A DNA stretch of 64,000 bases, taken from assembly GCA_964537685.1 (NCBI GenBank), contig CAZICM010000014.1:127260-191259 (forward strand), in the 5' to 3' direction. Under the pieces are notes generated by a model. The model did no database searches. It was not told the origin of the DNA and worked only from the letters and a program-made list of their open reading frames with translations. Both the position numbers and the translations under genes were made by a program. This DNA is from CAZICM01 sp964537685 (GTDB taxonomy: Bacteria > Myxococcota_A > Polyangia > Polyangiales > Polyangiaceae). How positions within the stretch are numbered: position 1 is the first letter of the stretch; each line of letters begins with the position of its first letter. Below are positions 24,746 to 33,836 of this stretch, one piece after another.

Positions 24746-26985
24746 GTGGATTCTACCGGTAGATGGCGCATAAGCGGACCCATGGACGTGAAGCGGCCCA
24801 TCAGCCTCTCCTTTCGGCGCAATTCCGCGGCATCCACAAGCATTCGCCCAGCCCAGCGGTACACATTGAATTCGGATACCAAGCGCCTCATCGATTGCAT
24901 TCGTTCTTTTTGCTCTGCCTCAGGCATTCGCAATGCTGCCGCGAGTGCATCCCCCGCCTGCCGGATATCATAGGGATTTACGATCAGCGCCTCCGTCAGG
25001 TCGCGGGCGGCTCCGGTGAATTGGCTCAGCACCAGCACGCCCTGCTCATCGTTTCTCGCCGCGACAAATTCCTTGGCCACCAAGTTCATTCCATCGTGCA
25101 AGCTGCTCACATAACATAAATCTGCTGCCCGATAATAACGAAACACCGTCGGCGGTTCATGATGCGAGCGAAGCAGCACAATAGGCTGATAGGCGCCCTG
25201 TGTCCACTTTTTGTTGATCTCTTCGGCGAGAGCCACCACCCGCTCATTGAGCTCCCGATACCGATCGATTTTCGTCCGGCTCGGCGCCGCCAGTTGAGCA
25301 AAGGTAAAACGCCCCCGAAATTCAGGATGCCGCGAAAGCAGCTCATCCACGGCCATGAGGCGCTCTTCGATCCCTTTGGTGTAGTCGAGCCTATCGATGC
25401 CCACGCCCAAAAGAGCGTCCTGCCGAAGCATGAGCTCTTTTCGGACATCCGCGCGGCATTGCTCCGCATCGGGCAAATCGTCCAGCCAATGCACCGGCCA
25501 TTCAATCGAAATTGGATAAGGCCGAATCAGCGTCTTGCGCGGGCCTTGAATCACTGCGTGGGTTTCCCGGTCAATGCGGCTCTCCATAAATGCATCCACC
25601 GAATCAATAAAGTTGTTGCAATGTTGCTGGGTATGAAATCCCACGATACTCGACCCCAGTAAGCCCGAGATAATCTCTTCACGGTAGGGGCATATCCCCA
25701 TACGCTCCGCATTTGCCCATGGAATATGCCAAAACGTCAAAATTGTTGCCCTGGGGAGCCGTTCCCGAATCATCTTGGGAGCAAGTGCAAAGTGATAATC
25801 TTGGACCAGCACAATGGGCTCGTCCGAATCGACTTCCTGGCATACTGCATCGGCAAATTTGCGATTTACGCGAACATAATGCTCCCAATCCTCGGCTCTG
25901 AATATGGGCCTGGCATGAGCGACATGACAGAGCGGCCATAATCCTTCGTTGGAAAAACCATAATAATATCCATTTTCCTCGGCCTCGTTTAGCCATACCC
26001 GGCGAATGCTGTAGGATTCTTCGCCGGGAGGCACCCGTACCCGGTCGTGAACATCCACGGTCTCCCGATCTCCGCTGCCGCTCCCATGAGCAACCCATAT
26101 ACCGCCGCAGGCCCGCATCACAGGCTCAAGCGCGGTCACCAAACCGCTCGCTGGGTGCTTCACTTGGATACCACTGTCCGATTTCTCGTGAATATAAGGC
26201 TCTCGATTGGCTAGGATAGCCACTTTTTCCCCCTGAAGATGCTGAGAGAGAGCTGCCCGGAGCCGGCCTGGATTCCATGGCCCCGTTCGAGTTTCGCTAT
26301 CATGCTCCCTAGCTAGACGCTCCACCAGCGCCCTTACATCTCTGACGAGTGGCATAAATTCTCGGGAGGGATGTCCTGCAAGCGCCCGCTGCAAATCCGA
26401 CGTCCATCCTCTCCAAGCCCATCTTGCCGCCAAATAAGTTCCCAATGAGGCGAGCAGCGATAGAATAAAGAATGCCGTCAGAATGATATTGCGTGTGGTG
26501 CCGTCGCGCCGCTCAATAAAGCTGAGATCATGAACGAGTGCAACGATTCCCTTGGGATTTCCGGCATCCTCCAAGACGATCGCACTCAAGTGAGCCCGGC
26601 CTTCGGGGAGATCGGCGGTCGTTGCCCACTTGCTCGCGGATATTCCTCCACGGTGCCGAAAACCCGTTAAGATTGACGCACAGGAAAACGCATTGGGATA
26701 TGCGCTTGTTGCCGCCAGCACATCACCTTCCAGTGAACAGGCCGCGGCTGCCATGACGCGTTCGTCGCGGGTGATATCCACCAAGATTTCGCTGAGGCGC
26801 GTGCGATTCTCGCTCCAGTTCTCGAGCAACCCTTTCCTGGCTGCTGCCACGGCCAAGCTCGCGCGCAGGTTGAGATCTTTCTCAAACCAATTTCGCGTAA
26901 CCCGGTTCAGCACAACATATCCAGTGAAGGTCAGAAGCACAACGCCGGCCAATAAAACGAGCATAAATTGCAGGGAACGCTTCAT
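24742..26985 (-). CDS. otsA: Trehalose-6-phosphate synthase with N-terminal membrane sensor module
   Basis: 747 residues from the ATG at 26985; an ATG at 27021 lies inside the operator-like palindrome and is less likely. The N terminus has a membrane helix (about 7-27), an extracytoplasmic domain of about 120 residues resembling a receptor input domain, a second membrane segment (TAFFILSLLASLGTYLAA) and a short HAMP-like linker. The rest is a GT20 synthase: VAILANREPYIHEK, NEGLWPLCHV, QDYHFALAPKM, HIPWANAE, GFHTQQHCNNF, GIDRLDYTKGIEERL and HDGMNLVAKEFVAA. These contain the Arg/Lys phosphate-binding and donor-binding residues. The fusion would place the enzyme at the membrane under control of an external signal. 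Soluble OtsA enzymes are about 470 residues. Confidence 0.92.
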   Translation of the reverse strand: MKRSLQFMLVLLAGVVLLTFTGYVVLNRVTRNWFEKDLNLRASLAVAAARKGLLENWSENRTRLSEILVDITRDERVMAAAACSLEGDVLAATSAYPNAFSCASILTGFRHRGGISASKWATTADLPEGRAHLSAIVLEDAGNPKGIVALVHDLSFIERRDGTTRNIILTAFFILSLLASLGTYLAARWAWRGWTSDLQRALAGHPSREFMPLVRDVRALVERLAREHDSETRTGPWNPGRLRAALSQHLQGEKVAILANREPYIHEKSDSGIQVKHPASGLVTALEPVMRACGGIWVAHGSGSGDRETVDVHDRVRVPPGEESYSIRRVWLNEAEENGYYYGFSNEGLWPLCHVAHARPIFRAEDWEHYVRVNRKFADAVCQEVDSDEPIVLVQDYHFALAPKMIRERLPRATILTFWHIPWANAERMGICPYREEIISGLLGSSIVGFHTQQHCNNFIDSVDAFMESRIDRETHAVIQGPRKTLIRPYPISIEWPVHWLDDLPDAEQCRADVRKELMLRQDALLGVGIDRLDYTKGIEERLMAVDELLSRHPEFRGRFTFAQLAAPSRTKIDRYRELNERVVALAEEINKKWTQGAYQPIVLLRSHHEPPTVFRYYRAADLCYVSSLHDGMNLVAKEFVAARNDEQGVLVLSQFTGAARDLTEALIVNPYDIRQAGDALAAALRMPEAEQKERMQSMRRLVSEFNVYRWAGRMLVDAAELRRKERLMGRFTSMGPLMRHLPVEST

Positions 26986-27045
26986 GTGAAATTCACTAGC
27001 ACAAATTATTTGGATGTCCAAATGTTTTGTGCTAAAATCATTTTT
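26986..27045. promoter_or_regulatory. Divergent promoter/operator region between otsA and the GH15 gene
   Basis: The 60-bp gap holds a 34-bp inverted repeat at 26999-27032. Its arms are 16 bases, start with GCACAAA and end with ATTTGGA, have two mismatched positions per arm and a 2-base centre. Rightward, TTGGAT (27010-27015) and TAAAAT (27033-27038) are 17 apart. Leftward, TTGGAC (27021-27016) and a weak TAGTGA (26998-26993) are also 17 apart. The centre at 27015.5 is equally distant, 30.5 bases, from the ATG at 26985 and the ATG at 27046. Predicted starts would fall at the start codons, which implies leaderless or nearly leaderless mRNAs. The repeat covers the region between the -35 and -10 boxes, as a repressor site would. 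Confidence 0.6.
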
Positions 27046-28812
27046 ATGATGCTCAAAGACCTTGGTTTAATAGGTAACTGTCAATTTTCGGCCCTTGTCG
27101 ATCGCCGCGGATCGATTGTGTGGTCGTGCATGCCGCGCTTTGACTCAGAGCCAGTTTTCGCAGCTTTACTCGACGAAAATGAAGGGGGAAGCTTTGGCAT
27201 CCGGCCCGCGGACGGTTCGGTTGGCATCGCCCGCTACTTGCCCAATACCAATGTATTGGAAACGCATTTTACGACAAAAGACGGCTCTTTTCGAGTCATC
27301 GACTTTGCTCCGCGCTTCGTGCTCTTTGAGCGCAGCTTCAGGCCAACGAAGATTATCCGCATAGCCGAGCCACTTTCAGGCACACCGCGAATTCGCGTGA
27401 ACTGTAATCCAATTGCAGGCTGGTCAAAGGCGATTCCCCGCCGTGAATTCGGCTCGCATCATATTGCCTACGCAGGTTTCGACGCCGAGCTTCGGCTCAC
27501 GACGGATGCTCCGCTTTCTTACCTCAATGGCGAACCGTTTGCCCTCACGGAGCGCAGGCATTTTGTGCTTTCTTTAGGCGCGCCCGTTGAGGAACCTTTA
27601 GAACCGCTTTGCGAACGCTTTCTGCGCCAGACCATCCGTTATTGGCAGGGCTGGGTAAAGCACTGCGACATACCAACCGTGTACCAAGAAGAAGTTATCC
27701 GCTCTGCACTGGCCTTGAAACTTCACTGTTTTGAGGACACAGGCGCTATTATCGCCGCGATGACCACATCAATTCCCGAATTCAGAGGCACGGGCCGCAC
27801 CTGGGACTATCGCTATTGCTGGCTCCGCGATGCGTATTACACCTTGGGAGCCTTTCGCTTGCTTGGTCAATTCGAGGAACGCGAACAATTCTTGAGCTTT
27901 TTGCTGAACATTGTTTCATCGTCCCCGGATTTGGACTTGGCGCCGCTTTATCGCATTGATGGGAGCAGCGACCTGCGCGAGCGTATCTTACCGAATTGGC
28001 CCGGATTTTACAATGAGCCTCCAGTCAGGGTGGGAAATCAGGCCGCGGAGCATCGGCAATACGATGTATTTGGGGAAATGGTGCTCGCACTCTCTCCCTT
28101 CTTTGTGGACGCGCGATTCCGGGATCAAATTACACCTCAGGTCCTCGATTTGGTGACAAAACTTTCGCACAAAGCCATTCGGGTCGCGGGGTTGCCCGAT
28201 GCTGGAATTTGGGAATACCGTTCGGAATGGCGTCCCCAAACCTTCAGTACGCTGATGTGTTGGGCGGCGGCGGATCGGATGAGCCGGATCGCGCTTCAGC
28301 ATAGGCCATCAGAAGCGGAGTTTTTCGCTGTGGCGTCGAACAGGCTCCGGAACGAAATCTTGGGAAATGCACTGGATCCCAAACGGCAATGCTTGGTCGC
28401 GGATTATGGGGGAATTGAAGTGGATGCCGCATTGTTGCAGGCGGTAATGTTGCGTTTACTCGACCCCAAGGATGCGCGGATGAGGGCGACGGTCGAAGCT
28501 GTTCTGTCGGATCTGTCGATCGATGGCTGGATTCGGCGATATCGAACCCGGGATGACTTTGGCGTTCCCGAGGTGGCGTTTACGCTCTGCACGTTCTGGA
28601 TGATCGAAGCGCTGGCGATGATCGGACGCATGGATGAGGCAAGAACGCTGATGGAGAGGATACGGGGGATACAGTCACCCTTGGGCCTTTTGTCAGAAGA
28701 TATTGATCCCAAAACAGGAGAGATGTGGGGAAACTTTCCTCAGGCGTACTCTCATGTGGGAATGATTCACGCAGCCTTTGCCGCTGCGCCCCGCTGGTCT
28801 GAGGTCGTATAA
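27046..28812 (+). CDS. Glycoside hydrolase family 15 protein (glucoamylase/trehalase-like)
   Basis: 588 residues from the ATG at 27046 (a second ATG follows at once). The N-terminal beta-rich domain begins DLGLIGNCQFSALVD, and the (alpha/alpha)6 barrel has the GH15 hallmark TWDYRYCWLRDAYYTLGAF. Segment DAGIWEYRSEW carries the presumed general acid Glu, and GEMWGNFPQAYSHVGMI the general base region. Bacterial GH15 enzymes of this length act on small alpha-glucosides; some are trehalases. It is divergent from otsAB, and the shared operator suggests joint control of trehalose synthesis and turnover. Substrate is inferred from context. Confidence 0.93.
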   Translation: MMLKDLGLIGNCQFSALVDRRGSIVWSCMPRFDSEPVFAALLDENEGGSFGIRPADGSVGIARYLPNTNVLETHFTTKDGSFRVIDFAPRFVLFERSFRPTKIIRIAEPLSGTPRIRVNCNPIAGWSKAIPRREFGSHHIAYAGFDAELRLTTDAPLSYLNGEPFALTERRHFVLSLGAPVEEPLEPLCERFLRQTIRYWQGWVKHCDIPTVYQEEVIRSALALKLHCFEDTGAIIAAMTTSIPEFRGTGRTWDYRYCWLRDAYYTLGAFRLLGQFEEREQFLSFLLNIVSSSPDLDLAPLYRIDGSSDLRERILPNWPGFYNEPPVRVGNQAAEHRQYDVFGEMVLALSPFFVDARFRDQITPQVLDLVTKLSHKAIRVAGLPDAGIWEYRSEWRPQTFSTLMCWAAADRMSRIALQHRPSEAEFFAVASNRLRNEILGNALDPKRQCLVADYGGIEVDAALLQAVMLRLLDPKDARMRATVEAVLSDLSIDGWIRRYRTRDDFGVPEVAFTLCTFWMIEALAMIGRMDEARTLMERIRGIQSPLGLLSEDIDPKTGEMWGNFPQAYSHVGMIHAAFAAAPRWSEVV

Positions 28813-28828
28813 ATGTCCAATGATGCCC

Positions 28829-30361
28829 CTACTGCGGGGCTTCGCAGGTACAGGGCTCGGTGACAATCCTACCACCCGAACACACCTTTTTCTTCCCATA
28901 TTCGCAGCGCGACGCATGGGGAGGCAGTTCGCCCGCACATCCGCAATAGGCGTCGGTTCCATCGTCAATACACACGCCCCCAGCCTCGGCGCAATCCATC
29001 CAGTCGGGCATCAGATTCAGATTGCACTCGACAAGCACGCCCCGATCGGTGCATTTCTTTCCCGTGGGGCCGCAATCCACCGAACATCCCAACATGGGTT
29101 TTACGTTGGGATCTTTGCCATTGGGCAACGTGAGCCCGCCTTCCAGCGGAGCCGTGCCCCCATCCGGCACGGGAATCATCTCGCCGGGCATAAATTCTTT
29201 GCAGCTTACCGAGCCATCTTTGGCCGCCGGGCATTCAAGCTCATAGCGTTTGCTATCGCTTGTGCATAATACAATTGAGGCGTATCCCGTGGCCTTGCTG
29301 AGCTTGCATTTGGCTTCGCCCGGTTTAAGTCCTTCGTCGGCGCAGCCCGGCTGGTCTTTTACATCCATGCAGTCATAACGGCATAGATCTGGATTGAATG
29401 CGCAGCTTCCGCCCCGGGCAATACAGGATTGCTCGACCTTTTCGCCATTATCGGCGCAATAGAGAACGCGCTGTGTCTTGCTATGGCTGCACTGGCCTTC
29501 AGGCGGAAGAGCACCGCAGCCCTTGCAGCCTACGCCAAAGCGATCGAGTTCTCCGCAGGTTTGGTCATCGCCGCATTTATCTTCGATATAGACTTCGCCG
29601 TCACAATGCTGGCCTACCGTTTTTCCCATATCATCCGGGCCGCATTTTCCATAAAAATCTAAGCCGGGCGGGCATTGCTTCGCGCATCGCACCGCTCCCG
29701 CAGAGTCGGTCCGGCATTGAAGCATTGGATCGACTTCTGTGCAGTTGATTTTATCTTGGTATAGCCTTCCAAAGCAGCGTTTGTTCATCTGTACGCCGGA
29801 GGGGGCCGGGACTTCCGCGGTATCCGAGCAGAATCCGGTGCGAAGCGCTGCCGCATCGCTTCCAGCATCGGGGCCGCCCGAATAGAAAGTGCCGTCTTCC
29901 TGGGCCGTGGCGCAGTATTTTCTCGTGCATGCGGCATTGCCTTCCACCATATAGCTGCATGTATTGTTGGGATTTACGCTTGTGCAGCTTACATCGCGAA
30001 GAATTTTACCGTCGCAGGTCTGGAGATGTTTATCATCGCAGGCTCCAAAGCTATCGACATAATCGGGGCAAGGTTTGCCGCATTCGGCTTCGCCTTTGCC
30101 GGTGAGCAGGCATTGCTGGTTGTTATCGCTTTTGCAGTTCTTGGTGACTTCAAAGCCATCGGGACTGCAAGCGACCAAATCGTTGCCCTTGCATTTAGGG
30201 GCTTTGAATGTTTTGGGGTCGCAGCGGGGCGCGGAAGCCGCGTTTTCGCCGCCGCAGTTGGCGCTGCTCAGCGCTATGGCGGCCAATACCAGCGGTCCGG
30301 CTGCGAATAACCAAGGTAGAAGCTTCGAGGGGCGGGCGGGAGGAACTCGATGGATGGGCAT
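28829..30361 (-). CDS. Cysteine-rich secreted protein, unknown function
   Basis: 510 residues with a signal peptide (LFAAGPLVLAAIALSSA) and a Cys just after it, though the Asn before that Cys is atypical for a lipobox. The mature protein has more than 40 cysteines spread through short units of a repeated form, such as CKGNDLVACSPDG and CDDKHLQTCDGK, that recall EGF-like or myxobacterial Cys-rich repeats. A run of Asp/Gly with Pro (PVPDGGTAPLEGG) forms a linker near residue 400. This is probably an extracellular or outer-membrane protein with many disulphides. It converges on the GH15 gene with 16 bases between stops and lies downstream of a permease gene. Confidence 0.82.
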   Translation of the reverse strand: MPIHRVPPARPSKLLPWLFAAGPLVLAAIALSSANCGGENAASAPRCDPKTFKAPKCKGNDLVACSPDGFEVTKNCKSDNNQQCLLTGKGEAECGKPCPDYVDSFGACDDKHLQTCDGKILRDVSCTSVNPNNTCSYMVEGNAACTRKYCATAQEDGTFYSGGPDAGSDAAALRTGFCSDTAEVPAPSGVQMNKRCFGRLYQDKINCTEVDPMLQCRTDSAGAVRCAKQCPPGLDFYGKCGPDDMGKTVGQHCDGEVYIEDKCGDDQTCGELDRFGVGCKGCGALPPEGQCSHSKTQRVLYCADNGEKVEQSCIARGGSCAFNPDLCRYDCMDVKDQPGCADEGLKPGEAKCKLSKATGYASIVLCTSDSKRYELECPAAKDGSVSCKEFMPGEMIPVPDGGTAPLEGGLTLPNGKDPNVKPMLGCSVDCGPTGKKCTDRGVLVECNLNLMPDWMDCAEAGGVCIDDGTDAYCGCAGELPPHASRCEYGKKKVCSGGRIVTEPCTCEAPQ

Positions 30362-30416
30362 AGATGATGGCCATCATCGGCGGGTGTTCAGCTTCGGTCA
30401 AGATATTTTTGCATTT

Positions 30417-32000
30417 TTATTTTGGTTCTTGTCCGACGGCTTGTTCAGCCGCTTGGATTTCCGCGTTGCGGGCCATTCTTTGTTCCATGGTCATCAATGC
30501 GGAAGGCGGTCCTACAAAGCGTTTTCGTTCGGCGCCAAACCATACCAAGGCCGTCAGCCCTCCAAATCCCAACGTAATATATAAAGCCTTGTCGTTGGGC
30601 GGTTGTACGCCGATATATAACAATCCTATGCACCAAAGTACGCATATAGATGCTACGACGCGGTAGCTTCCGCCCATGGACCATGGGCCCATTTGTTTCC
30701 ATGTGCGGTTATAGGCCCATAGGCCGAGGGCGATGGGAATTCCATAGGAAATATAGAGGAAGATGGTGCAAACGGCGGTGATGGTAGAGTAGACTGGGGT
30801 ATAGATGGTAAAGGCAATGGAGAGCAGCGCGACGGTCCAGACGGCGGCGACGGGAGAGCGATAGGCGGGGCTGACGGTGCGAAGGGTGGAGGAAGCGGGT
30901 AATCCTCCGTCGCGGGCAAAGGCGTAGGTCATGCGCGAGGCCGAGGTGACCGTGGCGAGTCCGCATAAGTATTGGGCCAATGCGATGCCTATGTATAGGC
31001 TGATTTTTAGGGTGGGGGCGAGTGTTGAATCCAAAATGGAGTAGAATGCATTTGAGCCTTTGGAGGCGGCAAGGCCGAGATCTGGAGCGGCAAGCACGAC
31101 GGCGATAAGCATGAGCCAGCCAAAAATGCCTGAATAGAGTACGGCGCGAAGGATGGCTTTGGGGACATTGACGGCGGCGCCTATGGTTTCCTCGGAGGTG
31201 TGGGCGGAGGCATCGAAGCCTGTGACGGTATAGGCCGGAAGCAATAGGCCGAGGAAAAAAAGCTTAGGGATATTCTGGGTTTGGGGCCAGACTTCGCCTC
31301 CTGCCGCGCCGCTGTTGTTGCTAAAGGTCCAAAGGCGGCTTATATCGAGGGCGGGGGCGTGAACAAAGAGGAAAATGGTGAGCAGGGTGGCAACGGCAAA
31401 GATTAAATAGCCGCTGAAGTCGGTGAGCAGGGTGGTGGCGCGGATGCCCCAATGATTGAAGATGGCTTGGGTAACGGTGATCAGTCCGACTCCGGCGGCT
31501 TGGAAAAGGGTGGCTTGAGCAGGGCTAAGCGCGGATGGGTCCAGTCCGAAGGCTGGGCCAATAGAGCCGATAATAAATTGGTAGGTGCCCACATTGATGG
31601 CGGATAAGACGGTGATCAGGCCAATGAGATTAAACCATGCGGTGACCCAGCCCAAGCCCTTTCCCCCGAGAATTGAAGCCCAGTGATACAAGCCCCCGGC
31701 CGTTGGAAAGGCCGAGGCCAGTTGGGCCATTGCGGCGGCAAAACAAAGGGAGAGGAGGCAAGCGAGGGGCCATCCTAGGCCAATAGCGGCGCCACCCACG
31801 CTGGATAGGCCCAGGGGAAACGATGTGACGCCACCGGCGAGGATGCAGATAATGGAGAAAGAGATGGCGAAGTTTGAAAAGCCGCTCATACGGCGCAGAA
31901 GTTCTTGGGCATAGCCCAGGGCGTGAAGCCTATGAATATCTTCGTCGATGGTTTTAATGCCTGGTTCAGGGGGATTTGGTGTTTGATTGGAGCTTTGCAC
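30417..32000 (-). CDS. APC-superfamily amino acid permease
   Basis: 527 residues with about 12 membrane helices, beginning with a GTG. The first helix region, RRMSGFSNFAISFSIICILAG, carries the unwound helix-1 motif (SFSII) typical of the amino acid/choline transporter type of the APC superfamily. FPTAGGLYHWASIL is the helix-3 signature and VTGFDASAHTSEE lies at the helix-6 break, as in GABA/choline-type transporters. The substrate is unknown. The downstream Cys-rich gene follows after 55 bases on the same strand. Confidence 0.92.
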   Translation of the reverse strand: MQSSNQTPNPPEPGIKTIDEDIHRLHALGYAQELLRRMSGFSNFAISFSIICILAGGVTSFPLGLSSVGGAAIGLGWPLACLLSLCFAAAMAQLASAFPTAGGLYHWASILGGKGLGWVTAWFNLIGLITVLSAINVGTYQFIIGSIGPAFGLDPSALSPAQATLFQAAGVGLITVTQAIFNHWGIRATTLLTDFSGYLIFAVATLLTIFLFVHAPALDISRLWTFSNNSGAAGGEVWPQTQNIPKLFFLGLLLPAYTVTGFDASAHTSEETIGAAVNVPKAILRAVLYSGIFGWLMLIAVVLAAPDLGLAASKGSNAFYSILDSTLAPTLKISLYIGIALAQYLCGLATVTSASRMTYAFARDGGLPASSTLRTVSPAYRSPVAAVWTVALLSIAFTIYTPVYSTITAVCTIFLYISYGIPIALGLWAYNRTWKQMGPWSMGGSYRVVASICVLWCIGLLYIGVQPPNDKALYITLGFGGLTALVWFGAERKRFVGPPSALMTMEQRMARNAEIQAAEQAVGQEPK

Positions 32001-32089
32001 GGTGGGACCCGATCGAAGAGGAAGACCGACAAGGGACGGTCGGGTGTTTTTGTCTGGGCGTCAAGAAATTTTTTGAATAGGATACGGAT

Positions 32090-32608
32090 ATGAACAAGAT
32101 GCGATGCCTTGTTGGGTGGTTGGTCATTGTCGGGTTTTCGGCGTGCTCGCTCGGGCCGTCTTTTGAAAAGAATGAGCGGGATGTGGAGAGCGAGGCCATT
32201 TTGGGGATTGATTCGGGAGCGTGTGATCATGTAGGGGTGCTAACCGTGGAGTCGCTCTATGCGGCTCCTTATCAATTGACGGATAATCTGCCGCCCGAAG
32301 GGGTAAAGGTGGCGTTTGATGGCAAACCTCAAGGGTCTGTATTATGCACCCAGTTGGGATGCAATTTTGAGTGTTGTAACAATAGTTGTGGTTATTCGCC
32401 GGATTGCCCTTTTTTGCTTAGGGCGGCCGATGGGTACAACGATTTATGCTTAAGGAACGAGGGGTTTGCCTGTGGGGGAACGGATTGCAGTCCATGGTGC
32501 GAGCCTTTTAGTACAGAGCCTGCGCATCCGTACCGCTTTGTGGGGACATTAAAATACACTGGAAAGCTGAGCGCTACGCTGGATGTCGAGACCTTTTGTA
32601 GGTTGTAA
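32090..32608 (+). CDS. Small Cys-rich lipoprotein
   Basis: 172 residues. The start ATG has AGGA seven bases upstream. A short signal peptide (CLVGWLVIVGF) ends in a lipobox-like FSAC. The mature part has about 12 cysteines, several in close pairs (CNFECCNNSCGYSPDC), suggesting disulphide cross-linking of a small extracellular domain. I recognise no family. It is followed after about 100 bases by an SDR gene on the same strand. Confidence 0.72.
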   Translation: MNKMRCLVGWLVIVGFSACSLGPSFEKNERDVESEAILGIDSGACDHVGVLTVESLYAAPYQLTDNLPPEGVKVAFDGKPQGSVLCTQLGCNFECCNNSCGYSPDCPFLLRAADGYNDLCLRNEGFACGGTDCSPWCEPFSTEPAHPYRFVGTLKYTGKLSATLDVETFCRL

Positions 32609-32711
32609 AAGGCGCATAGAGGATTGTAAAGAGCAAAAATTTGAATCAGGCCGGGATAATCCAGGGCTTGATTTTTGGATAAAGCTGGGCGATAGAGGGC
32701 TTGAGGCAGAA

Positions 32712-33512
32712 ATGAAAGCGAATCAATTGTCGGTGATCACGGGTGCAGCGGGCGGATTTGGGCGGGCATTGGCCTATGAGCTTGCGTCGAGAGGCGGGCG
32801 GCTTGTGCTTTCGGATGTGAATATGCCGGGGCTGGAGGAGACGGCAGCGGAGGCATTGAAGCGGGGCGCCCTGGATGTGAAGACCCTGCGCTGTGATGTG
32901 GCCCAGCTCGCGGATGTGCAGCGATTGGCGGAGGCATGTGATGGCCCTGTGGATTTATTGGTCAATAATGCGGGCGTGAGCAGCGGAGGATTGATTGGAG
33001 AATTGCCGGTAGAAGACTGGCGCTGGACGCTGGAGATTGACTTATTCGGGGTGATTTACGGTTGTCATGTGTTTGCGCCGATGATGAAGAAGCAGGGGCA
33101 TGGAAAAATATTAAATGTGGCATCGGCGGCGGGGCTTCTGTGTTTACCAAAAATGGGAGCATATAATGTAGCGAAAGCCGGTGTTATTGCATTATCGGAG
33201 ACGCTGGCGGGTGAATTGGAGGGGACGGGTGTGCGTGTGACGGTGCTTTGTCCGACCTTTTTTCAAACGCAGATCGTGAGTTCTGGCCGATTTGTGGATG
33301 AGGAGACGAGGCGCATGGCGAATAAGATGATGACGACGGCGCGGCCGGTGGAGGAAGTGGTAGCTGCGGCGCTGGCCTCGGTGGAGCGCGGGGATTTGTA
33401 TGCGGTGCCGATGGCGGATGCGCGTTGGTTTTGGAGGCTGAAGCGGGCGGTGCCGGAGTCGTACCGGTGGATTGTGGGGCAGGGACTCAAGTTGGTGAAG
33501 GGGAGGGGTTAG
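32712..33512 (+). CDS. Short-chain dehydrogenase/reductase
   Basis: 266 residues from the ATG at 32712 (GAGG upstream); the frame is open earlier, but that part is not SDR-like. The classical SDR pattern is present: cofactor-binding TGAAGGFGRALA, Asp in LVLSDVNM (NAD-type acceptor), CDVAQ, LVNNAGVS, the Ser in LNVASAAG, and the YNVAK active site (Tyr and Lys). The C terminus is not unusual. The substrate is unknown; size and motifs suit a general alcohol or 3-oxoacyl oxidoreductase. Confidence 0.93.
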   Translation: MKANQLSVITGAAGGFGRALAYELASRGGRLVLSDVNMPGLEETAAEALKRGALDVKTLRCDVAQLADVQRLAEACDGPVDLLVNNAGVSSGGLIGELPVEDWRWTLEIDLFGVIYGCHVFAPMMKKQGHGKILNVASAAGLLCLPKMGAYNVAKAGVIALSETLAGELEGTGVRVTVLCPTFFQTQIVSSGRFVDEETRRMANKMMTTARPVEEVVAAALASVERGDLYAVPMADARWFWRLKRAVPESYRWIVGQGLKLVKGRG

Positions 33513-33836
33513 CTCTTCATACATCCAATTGTTTGGCAATCCTATAAACGAGCATTTTTGAGGTTTGTTCAAGGTTTATGTTCTGCTGTCGTGGACGCGC
33601 GGCTTGTTCTCTGATGTGTATACCGATTTTCTCGGTAATTTTGGCCGAAAATCGAGCATAATTTTTTTGAAAAAACGTTGACGCTCCACTTGTCAAAGGT
33701 TTGTTCGCCTCTACATTCCTTGCACCAAACGAGATACGTTGTCTGCGTTCGTGAGATGGGCCGGACGCAGAGAGCCATGTCATGCCCCTAGAGGGCCGGC
33801 GGACGTTTAAAACTGCCCCGATGAATGTGGAAGATC
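33513..33836. other. Intergenic region with terminator-like element
   Basis: About 320 bases between the SDR gene and the next lipoprotein gene. It is less GC-rich than its surroundings. The stem-loop plus T-run at 33624-33668 is the only clear structure. Short minus-strand frames (one with CKEC) have no family similarity and are not annotated. It should contain the promoter of the lipoprotein gene, but I see no strong -35/-10 pair. Confidence 0.5.
33624..33668 (+). terminator. Possible rho-independent terminator
   Basis: CGATTTTC, a one-base bulge and CGG at 33624-33635 pair with CCGAAAATCG at 33645-33654, giving a roughly ten-base-pair stem with a short loop. A T-run (33662-33668) follows seven bases later. 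It is 111 bases after the SDR stop codon. The stem is A/T-rich and the T-run is slightly displaced, so strength is uncertain. Confidence 0.45.

Noticed and set aside
33517..33783. Two short minus-strand frames, one with a CKEC motif
   Set aside because: No second Cys pair, no family resemblance and no clear ribosome site; the region contains a terminator-like element.
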